Source of the DNA: Cliona cf. orientalis | Taxonomy: Eukaryota; Porifera; Demospongiae; Clionaida; Clionaidae | Length of the DNA stretch: 64,000 nucleotides | Direction of reading: 5' to 3' | Assembly (NCBI GenBank): GCA_963930775.1 | Contig: OZ005692.1 | Coordinates: 951,601-1,015,600, forward strand | In this document: positions 53,235 through 62,627 of the stretch, in pieces | Layout of the letters: each line of letters begins with the position of its first letter | Numbering within the stretch: the first letter of the stretch is position 1 | Translations under genes and position numbers: made by a program | The notes under the pieces: generated by a model | The model's input: the letters and a program-made list of their open reading frames with translations, nothing else | What the model was told of the DNA's origin: nothing | Database searches by the model: none

Positions 53235-53332
53235 CATTGTAGTGCTACATGTACATTTTATTGTTATGGACTACTCACACGTACATGCATATGTAGTGCT
53301 ACATGTACATTTATTGTTATGGACTACTCATG
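53235..53332. repeat. Tandem duplication, two units of about 50 bp
   Basis: TGTAGTGCTACATGTACATTT followed by ATTGTTATGGACTACTCA occurs twice, within the last intron of kinase-kelch 3. Confidence 0.85.
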
Positions 53333-54454
53333 CAGCTTGCTAATAGTATCAGGAACATTGGGAAGACCTAGCTAGATTACCATCTGGCCTAACATACAAT
53401 ACTGTTACAGTATGCATGGGACTCAATATAAAATCAACCCTGCTTGTATAAATTCTATGGTTGTTTATCCTAGGAAAGTATAGTATATATATATATATAT
53501 ATAGCTACCGAGCTGAAAATAGATCCATCCCATATGTTCAATTCAGTAATAATTTGCTCTAGGTCACGTTGTTGCTTGACCACATTCTGTTAAGTAAACA
53601 TGCTCTGTAATTTGTAAACTACACGTATCTAAGTATGCATTTAGCATGTAGCTTCATACTGTACATACATGTTGGTAGTACTTATAATGTAGTACTTAAT
53701 AACGGATAACCACAGTGCATTAGATGCTGATTTATATGTAGATCTACCCAGTGTACACTTCCCTCTTTGAACCTATTACTTCGTAGACCACACCCCTCGA
53801 TGCAAGGTCAATAGCAGCTGCTCGAACGTTGAATCTACCACCAGAACAGACCTTATCTCTCGCTTCGCTCTAGGCTCAATGGCCTAATGAGCAGGCCTCT
53901 CGAAATGCACGGCACTTTGTGCCATTTGTTCAAGAATGCATCTCTATGGCCACCCTTGTTTGTGCACATGGCACCGCCTCCATCTGCAATCTGACCAATC
54001 ATGGGCCTTAATTCTGAACTTGTAGCAGAGCGCATCTTTTATGCCCTCCAGGTTAGGACACAGACTATATAAGAAAAATGACTGTCTGAAATATTTTTCA
54101 TTGTATAATACTGCTCTGACTAGCTATTAGGCCTCCTGGCCTCTATTGTCATTAATAATAATAATAATATTATATTATATTATACACATGTATATAGATG
54201 CATATGGTCTGTTTAGTACAGTGTGGTTAATATTAGCCATACCCATCAACTTACTTCAGGTTCCTGTTCTCTTGGTTGATCACCATCTGCTCCATTTTGT
54301 GGTAATATTATGGAACCAAATTGCTACAAAATTGTTTGTTGTAAATTATAATTCAAAACAGTTCAAGTAGCTATAATATGGCTATACCTCCTTTATTGCT
54401 TGGAGTTCAGTACTTGTTTCCTGGAGGCGTTTGCTTGTATCCTCCAACTATAAT

Positions 54455-54457
<3 letters not shown>

Positions 54458-54496
<39 letters not shown>

Positions 54497-57422
54497 CTAT
54501 AATAATTTCTGTTTATGTACAGCGGACACATGAGTAGCCATTGGCTAACAATAAAACATGTAATCCTAGGTTAAATTAATGATAGCATGTTTGAATGAGG
54601 TGATAGAGTTTTGGGAGACCATACTCTTGGACAGAGAGTTCCACTGAGCTGCAGTTTTTGGGAAAAAAGAATTCAGGAACTGGCTAGACCGGCATTGGAA
54701 AGGAATAATGGCCATGGAGTTGTTGGATCTGCTGTTGTAGTGGAAAGATCTGAGATCAATTGGAACATTTGGAAAGTCGGTAAGCTTGTACATTATTTTG
54801 TACATGTGGGATAGCCTGGCTTGAGATCGCCTCATAGATAGGGGATGGATATTAGCACTGGACAGGAGGCTGGTGTAGTCAGAAGACCAGTCTTTAAGAC
54901 AAACTTTTAGACCAAATTTCTGTGTCTTCTCCAGAAGCTCCACGTCTTTTGCAAGGTAAGGGTCCCACACCGCAGAACAGTACTCCAGGTGAGGCCTGAT
55001 AAACGAGATGTATAACTGCAGTAGAGTACTTGAGGTAGCATTCTTATAAAATTTCCTGTATAGCACGCCGATGAGACGTCTCACTTTAAGGTGCAGGTTG
55101 GAAATGTGTTGAGACCAGGAGAGATTGGATGTTATAAGTACACCCAAGTACTTAACAGAGTCAACATACGGAAGGGGAACTCCTTCAATGTAGAGTGTGT
55201 GGTAAGCTTCTTCAGGTTGGGGAACCCGTCTGCGGGTAAGCATCATTGCGTGACATTTAGCTGGCTGAAGAGATAGAAAGTTGTTCCTTATCCATGTGGA
55301 TATAGATGAAATGTCACACTGAACTATTGAAAAATCAGTAGTTGAACAGATAGGACGGTAAAAAGCCATATCGTCCGCAAACAGAGACAGAGAGCTGCCA
55401 GGAGATATTTGAGTAACTACATCATTTATGAAGATCAAGAAAAGCAAGGGACCTAGAACAGACCCTTGGGGAACTCCTGAGAGGACTGGAAGGATCGAAG
55501 AACAGGTACCCTCCACAACCACCAATTGAGATCTGTTGGATAGGTAGCTGTTCACCCATTGGATTATGTATGGATTCAGTTGAATATCTATAAGCTTTTG
55601 TAGCAAGGGACGATGGGGAACGCTATCAAACGCTTTTCGAAGATCGAAGTAAACAGAACAGACATCATGGCCTTGGTCGAGTTGGCTAAGCCAGTCATGG
55701 GTTACTGACAGCAGGGCAGATGTAGTTGACCGGCTGGGTAGGAAGCCCCATTGTTTTGAGGAGATAGGGTGCCATAGGCACAAATGTTGGAAAATCATTC
55801 GGTAGATAATGCGCTCGAGAATTTTGCTAATGATGGAGAGGATGGAAATAGGTCTGTAATTGGAAGGTTTTGACATGTCGGTAGATTTGGGAACTGGAAC
55901 CACCCTTGCCAATTTCCAAGCATCAGGAAAGCAGCCTGAAGTGAGTGACAGATTAAAAAGGCGAGTAAGACTTAGGGTTACTGAGGAGGCAGTACCCTTT
56001 AACATTTTAGCGGAGATGTCATCAGGGCCAGTAGACTTATTGCCATCAAGGTTAGTGATAAGCTCGAAGACGTCTTCCTCTGTACATTGCAGCTCCTCTG
56101 GAAGATTAGATGGATAAAGATATGGGCGATAGTCATCAAGTGGTGGAACTGATTTGTTGAAACAATTGTAGAAGTAAGTGTTGAGTAGGCCAGCTTTGTC
56201 GCGGCTGGATTCAACCTTCTCACCATCGTTGTCAAGAGTGGGGATGGAAGATTCACGTTTATTCAGCATTTTAATTGCTTTCCAAAATTCCTTAGTAGTA
56301 GCACTACCAAGGCTCTTGAAAAATTTGTTCTTATTTAGACGGAGAAGGGCAACTACTTTGTTTCTGGCTGCTCTGTACTTTTGGTAGGATGCGGAACTCT
56401 TGCACCTTTTGGCAGATCGGAACAGGGAATTTCTTCTCCTGATCGCTTGAATAATTGGCTTGGTAAGCCAGGGCAGATTCTTCTTCGACTCCAATGAGAA
56501 TTGAGGGATGCATAGCTCCATGATTTGCAAGAATCGTGCTCTCCAATTTTCCCAAGAGGTGTTAACATCCTCAGTAAAGATGCCATCCCAGTCAGTGTCA
56601 TTAAGCATCTCGCATGCAAGGTCAAAGTTAGCGAGTGAGTATCTCCAGATCTTGCGAGTATTCGGTTTCATGTTTTGAGAAGGGGTACCTGCAGAGAAGA
56701 GAACTGACAAGCCATAATGATCAGAATTGCACAGTGGGGGAATGGTGTTACAACTGATTAGATGAGAGGGTGAGGACATGTAAACCAGGTCAATGGTGGA
56801 ACAGGAAGTCTGAGTAATACGAGTTGGCTCCGACACAATTTGAGATAAACAAAGACTAGAAACCATAGTTTGCAAATTATTAAATAAGGGGGTCAGGGGG
56901 TTAAGAATATTGACATTGAAATCACCTAATAATACAAAATTAGAAAATAAGGATACATCTATGTAAGAGCACAAAGTACAAAGCAAAGTATCAAAAACTG
57001 AGGTGGGGGAATTTGGGGGACGATAAAAGAGAGCGAGAGCGACCCTGGATGAATAAGTACCAACAGTAAGAATAATAAGCTCAAGGTCGTGAGGCCCTGA
57101 ACACACAAGAGAATATGATAAACAATTACGTACATACAATAAAAACACCCCCGCCATGTCTGTCACGGTCAAATCGAATCGGTACGTAATTTTCTAAACA
57201 AATCTCTTCGTCTAGAATAGTATTATCAAGCCATGACTCAACAATACAGATAACATGGGGTTGATGGGTCATACAGAGTGCTCTCAGTTCATCTAGTTTA
57301 GGGAGCAAGCTCCTAGCGTTATAATATAGAACAGAAAATGATGAGGATTTGCATGAAGGAGTGGAGTGAGAGGTTATTGAGTGGGGTGCGGTTGAGGTTG
57401 ATGGAGGGGGAGCAGTTACGTC
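54458..57422 (-). mobile_element. LINE (non-LTR retrotransposon, CR1/L2-like), 5'-truncated, in an intron of kinase-kelch 3
   Basis: On the minus strand an apurinic endonuclease domain (NARSLLPKLDELRALC; IVESWLD; LLGDFN; IDLVY; SDHYGLSV) is followed by a reverse transcriptase with RPISILSIISKILERI, VYFDLRKAFDSVPH, SGVPQGSVLGPLLF and FADD, and a C-terminal region ending IIPFQCRSSQFLNSFFP and AAQWNSLS. A main frame of 868 codons covers 57172-54566. The start of the endonuclease (57308-57126) is in another frame, so one frameshift lies near 57130-57160. A 39-nt oligo(A) tail on the gene strand (54496-54458) marks the 3' end. The 5' end is near 57420. Clade placement is from motif style only. Confidence 0.88.
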
Positions 57423-57428
57423 ACCTGG

Positions 57429-57466
57429 CTATATAATATCTATATCTAGATATAGATATTATATAG
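57429..57466. repeat. Perfect 38-bp palindrome at the LINE 5' junction
   Basis: CTATATAATATCTATATCT and its exact reverse complement are directly joined, with no loop. It sits within about 10 bp of the estimated LINE 5' end. Confidence 0.95.
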
Positions 57467-58657
57467 TTAATTTCTGTGGCCATCATGCCACTTCAGCCTA
57501 TATTATTATACCTTTTTCACAACATGAATGAGTTGCTTTGAGTATCCCTTCTGTTGTTTATATAATTGTCGACATACTTCATCTGCTGTGGGTCTCTCCT
57601 CAGATTCATTTGCAAGGCACTCCTTGACGAGCACGACAAGGGGATGATTCTCATCACCATTCAGCCCACCAATCAAAATGTCGATATAGTCTTTCCGACG
57701 CTCAACTTCAGAACGACCGACAAGACTGGCTTCTCCATTCACAGAGTGTACATGCACCAAAAGATTTTCTGGAAACACCTACATGTATGTAGTACATAGT
57801 GCATTATGATGATTATGTTTGTAATAATCTTACTTATAACACCTACTTGTGTTAATGTGAAGAGAGCAAGATGACCAAAGGAGAAGATATCCAGCTTTGT
57901 GTCATAGTGTTGGGTGATGGCTTCCGGAGGCATATAAACCATTGTACCGGGCATCTTTGACAATTTTGCTGGGTTGAAATCCTTCGGTAGGAATCGAGAG
58001 TTCCCAAAATCTGATATCTTAGCAATCAGAGCAGAATCCAGCAGGACATTCGAAGCTGTCAGATCTCGATGAATGAGTGGCCGGGGCTTGAAATTGTGGA
58101 GGTAGCTGAGACCCCTTGCAACATCCTCTAATATTGACTGCTTTAAGGAACTAGGGATGTTTGCATTGTTGTCGTCAAGTAGATAATCGTGGAGGTTGCT
58201 GTCCATCAGTTCCATCACAAGCAGTGGTAGCTCAGATTCTGATGGAAGCTTACCGTGACAAACCGACAAACTGGACGATGTTGCTATGATCAATTGTGGC
58301 AATAAGTTGACATTCTTTGATGTAGTTATCGACCACCACAGACTCGTGTTGGATTAGGTGTTTGTGAATGATCTTAGCAGCAAATAACATGCCATTTAGC
58401 TTCACCTGGAGTATAAAGAAAGTACGCTATTAAATAATGGTTTAAATAACGCATTATGAATGTATGTGCGTGCACTGCCATTCTCAACGGATTTTTAATA
58501 GTAGCTATAATTCGGGACAGGATACCTTCTTTGCAAAGCCATACGATCCGTCCTTTTCACCAAGCTTTTCATCTGTCGGCACTAGGTGAGGTATGATATA
58601 CCGTTGCAACTCTGGATTTTCCCAGATACTTTGCGAAATCTTTCTCTCCGTTGCCAT

Positions 58658-58899
58658 TTATACCTGGAAAGACTTGTCAAGTACCGCTTGAGCCGTCCGA
58701 ACTAAGTGTACACAATATAGCTCAGCTCCGTGATCTGACACAGGAAATGATCGTCATGCAGTGACAGGTGTACGTACGTGTACGCTATGCATGCATGCAT
58801 CGATGGGGCGGGGCATATACTGGCATGCACGTGCGCGCGTGCGCCTTATTTTCGCGTACACGAAACTATCGCACAGAAAACCAGTCCGACAATATTATC
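58658..58899. promoter_or_regulatory. Divergent promoter kinase-kelch 3 / deaminase 5
   Basis: In inverse orientation it contains the block GACGATCATTTCC ... GATCACGGAGCTG (58756-58724) found before deaminases 1 and 4, here with 7 extra bases between the halves. GCATGCATGCAT and GTGCGCGCGTGCGC runs lie nearer the deaminase ATG. Confidence 0.55.
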
Positions 58900-61432
58900 A
58901 TGGCAACACCTGATTGCACCAAAGAAGATCCAATACCATGGCAGGTATTTTATATGTCTGTGGCCGCGTTGGAATCACAGAGAACTGACTGCAGGGTGAG
59001 CCGAATTCACATATGAAGAACTAGTGATCATTTTACATAGAGGTATGAATACTGTCACAGATTGACACCTACTCACACATTTCTAGGTGCAATTTTGCTC
59101 TAAAAGTTACTGGTTTTTGGCTTACTTTTGCTACTCATTTACCGTAGAACCAAATTTTCGACTATCACAACCCAGAACCATAAAATTCAACCTTTTTGGA
59201 TCAATTTGATACTAAAAGTGTGTGATTTCATTAAAGTTATCTTGCGTCATTTTTGGGTCGAAAGTATCCACTACGTACTTTTTTTACATTATCAAGTATA
59301 GGGAATGATTTTGGGATCATCCAAACTTTATGAATATCTAAAAATATAACCAAAATATCAAAAATCACAAGTCAGTACCATAACATTTGATCTTTCCTGA
59401 TCAATTTGATACCTCAAGTGTATGAATTAACCATTGTTAAGCTGCGTCATTTTTGGGTTGAAGTTGCCAGATGTATAGTAACAAGTGCAGATCAGCCAAA
59501 TTAAAGCCACAAAAGAATGCAAAACAGAGTACTATATGATAAGGTTATCAGCAACTGCCTATATACAATGATTCTAAAGCTAGAAAACCATCCAGTATGA
59601 TATACTATGTTACTAGCTGTACTGCCCTGTACTAGTGCACCATATTACAGCAGTGGCCACACCCCCATAGAGCTTATTAACATGCATTGACACTACAATG
59701 GTGTGATGATCACTTTATAGTACACACTTCTTGATATGCTACTGCGAATACATGCAATCATGTCAGCTATAATTTCAAGACTAGTTCTATTCTTAATGAA
59801 CGAGTGTATCTATAGGCTATAGCATCTACTCATTCAAAAATTAGAACTTGAAACTTGTATTAAATAGTAAACTTAGTATTGTATGGCAAAAGTCATAAAA
59901 TTTAATACTTTTAGGTTGCTGTTAAAATTATTATAATAATACTCTCGATCAGCACCTCAACAACAACTGAGAAAAATTCTGGTTCTATTAGCTGGCCTAG
60001 CTAGCTAACTGATAATTATTGTGCATGACAGAAATGATATCTTATATCATGCAGGTGGGAGCATGTATTGTGAGCCCTAAGAAAAAGGTTGTAGCTGTTG
60101 GACATCATGACAACCTACATACGGCCACAGATGAACCAGACTCAGAATTGGAAAGTGACATATGTGCTAAGAAGTTAGATTTTGGTAGGTTACTATTTAT
60201 GGCCGATTAATAGTCATGATTAATAATAATAATAATATGCATGATCCATCATCTTTATTCTGTACAATCATGTAAATAGTTTCGTGTGCCGCGATTGATG
60301 CCATCTTAAACAAGAGCGCAGAAAGCTTGGATGGATGTACAATGTACATGACAAAGTGCCCTAGGACTGAGGAAGCAAAGCTTATCATTCAAGTGGGGAT
60401 CAAGGAGGTCATTTATTTCCATAAAGGGGATAAAGGTGATCCAGTAGAATCTGGTGATTGCAAATGGGCTAAACAGTTACTTTCCTTTGCTAAAGTCTGG
60501 CATACATGGTAATAATTGATTTGTATATTATCAAGAATGGCTGCTAGCTAATATTGCAGGTATGGACACATGCCAATTTCAAGTGATGATCGTTATAAAG
60601 ATATCAATCTGCAAGTGTTTCCCTTGCCCCGAACGCCACCAGAACGACCTGATCATCCAGATAATGATAACAATAAGGATCATTTTATGGCAATGGCATG
60701 CCTGGCATCTCTTAGAAGCAAGGACCCAACCAGACAGGTAATGAATAATATACTATTATTAGAGGCTCAGGATCATTTTTGAGTTAATTTTGGTAATTAA
60801 TGAGCTTATTAAGATAATTACATGGCCATCATTATTATATATATAAGGTTGGAGCGTGTCTTGTTGACAAAAATAACGTGATTGTGGGCTTTGGATACAA
60901 CGGTTTCCCCCTTAATATCGATGATAAGGATCCTAAAGTGAATTGGGATGACAAGGAAGAGAAGCAGAAAGTTGGTGAGCACAATAATAATAATTATTAT
61001 TTTAAGGTTACAGCCATGCAACAGCCAATTATTATTATTGAATTCACAATGCATGCTGCAGTGGTTCACGCCGAAATGAATGCCCTGATGTTCAGAAACT
61101 GTGTGGACTTAGAAGGATGCATACTCTACACGACCCTCTTCCCCTGCCTTGATTGTGCCAAAACGATCATAAGATCAGGAATCAAGGAGCTCTACTACTT
61201 GGCTGATCCTGTGGAATTCAAATCTGATAAGAACGGAGAACGTGAATGGGATGATCAAGAAATGGATGAGGCATGGAAGCAGCTTCAGAAAGATAAGCCA
61301 GAAAAGACGACGTTTGTAGCATCGAGACACCTACTGAAGGAATATAAATACAAATCAGGAAATAATGACCCATGCTGCAAGCGATACAGGCCTTCAAAAG
61401 TCTTTAAAGTTGAGCTACAAAGACAAGAATGA
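58900..61432 (+). CDS. Tandem dCMP-deaminase-like protein 5
   Basis: Six exons in phase: 58900-58995, 60055-60184, 60280-60508, 60560-60737, 60848-60974 and 61062-61432; about 376 residues. The N-terminus is short (PIPWQVFYMSVAALESQRTDC). Domain 1 carries C78-A-A80 in place of H-A-E and lacks P-C-x-x-C. Domain 2 (FMAMACLASLRSKDPTRQVGACLVD, FGYNGFPLNIDDKD) keeps H256-A-E258 and P281-C282-x-x-C285. The C-terminus CCKRYRPSKVFKVELQRQE is shared with deaminases 1 and 4. No frame disruption was found. The downstream 700 bp duplicate the flank of deaminase 1, so the two genes arose by a recent segmental copy. Intron 1 (1.06 kb) holds a tandem repeat. Confidence 0.88.
59180..59470. repeat. Two diverged direct repeats of about 190 bp in deaminase 5 intron 1
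   Basis: ACCATAAAATTCAACCTTTT...GATCAATTTGATAC...GCGTCATTTTTGGGTCGAAG (59185-59268) recurs as ACCATAACATTTGATCTTTC...GATCAATTTGATAC...GCGTCATTTTTGGGTTGAAG (59378-59464). Confidence 0.8.
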
Positions 61433-61435
61433 GAA

Positions 61436-62150
61436 GGTAATAGCTAATTAATCGCTGATAACAGAAATGATATACCAATACATAACCGGACTAACTATGA
61501 CTATAAAATTAATTTTAATCCACCAATTATTGATGAGTGCATGAGTGTGAATATGACTGTATTTTAATTGTATCATGACTTACTTGCATAATATAATTAT
61601 TATAATACGTACTACGTAGCTATAATATTATTATACGGACATTATAGCAAATTGAATTGTACTCTTAATTAGGGTTACTAATTAATAACAGCATTCTAAG
61701 CATGATGCTATAATTACACAGTCATGCAGCACTAATATCCATTATACTAAATTAGATAATATTATTGTACCTCATGTATAGAAATTACTAACAGTCATCC
61801 GTGGCCAGAGGATCACAGATCATTGAGTCACATGAGTGCAACTATGCCATGGGCTGTTAAATAAAAATCTTTATGAATATGCTACTCTCCTGATTTTTAA
61901 ATATTTGAATTCCCATTGTTATTCAAGTTTCCTTCATTGGAGCCAAGTTTAGTCAACTATCATATCTGATTCAGTGCATTATATGTTCCCTAGTATTTGG
62001 CAGTATAATATAATTATGGCTATATTAGTATTATCATGTCTCCATGAATTTAGTAAACATTTGTTTCCGTTGTTGTTGTATACATTGTGGGCAATCATAC
62101 TATAGCTAATATAGGAATCACATGTTCGACTTATGATCATGATCAAAAGG
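61436..62150. repeat. Duplicated 3' flank of deaminase 5
   Basis: Closely similar to 30812-31470 over most of its length, with indels. Non-coding. Confidence 0.8.
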
Positions 62151-62209
62151 CCACATGATATTCAGTGAACACACAAACAACGAAATTCTACTACCTGCAT
62201 GGATTTTTG

Positions 62210-62297
62210 GATTTGGTGGACTGGAATAGTGGAATGGACTGGACTGGACTGGAATGGTGGAACGGAATGTAATGTAATGGAATGGTGGAATGATAGA
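62210..62297. repeat. GGAAT-type degenerate pentamer array
   Basis: Repeated TGGAAT, TGGACT and GTAAT units (for example GGACTGGACTGGACTGG) over about 85 bp. The rest of 62150-62627 shows no gene. Confidence 0.75.
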
Positions 62298-62627
62298 GGC
62301 TCAAGTCTCAATCGTATTGCAGGCCATATAAACAATATTCTGGTCATCCTAGTACAGGGGCGCATACATAAAATGAAGTTTGGTCCTTTTTATCACAGCA
62401 GATAGTATAAATCATGGGCTCCACCCTAGCTGTGTCGACCCTGTACCATTTCAGCTACGTAGCGTACGCAGGTCTAGCTGGCTCGCGAGATCGAGACTAG
62501 AGGCGCAGAGTATATAAATTATACGCACTGTGCATACGCACACGTGCTTTCGTATTCTCGGCTTTCGCTGGCACAATTGCGTAGCTAAGTTTTCGGTGGA
62601 CTCTTGATGTGAAAAAGAAAGTGTTTG

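Larger units (their letters stand above)
51544..58657 (-). pseudogene. Kinase-coiled coil-kelch gene 3, one frameshift and a LINE in an intron
   Basis: Minus-strand exons recognised: 58657-58526, 58405-57847, 57778-57512, 54447-54388, 53586-53509 and 52488-51544; one or two small coiled-coil exons may be missing (candidate near 54305-54257). Kinase: Lys in FAAKIIHKH, LIHRDLTASN, SDFGNSR and YMPPEA, so catalytic residues are present. Exon 2 is 559 bp, one more than a multiple of three: VQFVG and CHGKLPSESELPLLV are in different frames around 58258-58270, in a TTT run. Kelch exon: IYLGGGYA, KLAIVAG, WLIAVGG, LYALGG. Apart from this single base the gene looks intact, so a sequencing error in a homopolymer is a real alternative to a pseudogene. 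It is divergent from deaminase 5 (242 bp between ATGs). Confidence 0.78.

Noticed and set aside
58240..58275. A 15-bp intron (GTAAGC...CAG) to explain the frame change in kinase-kelch 3 exon 2
   Set aside because: Too short to be spliced, and joining there leads to an in-frame stop; a one-base insertion explains the data better.
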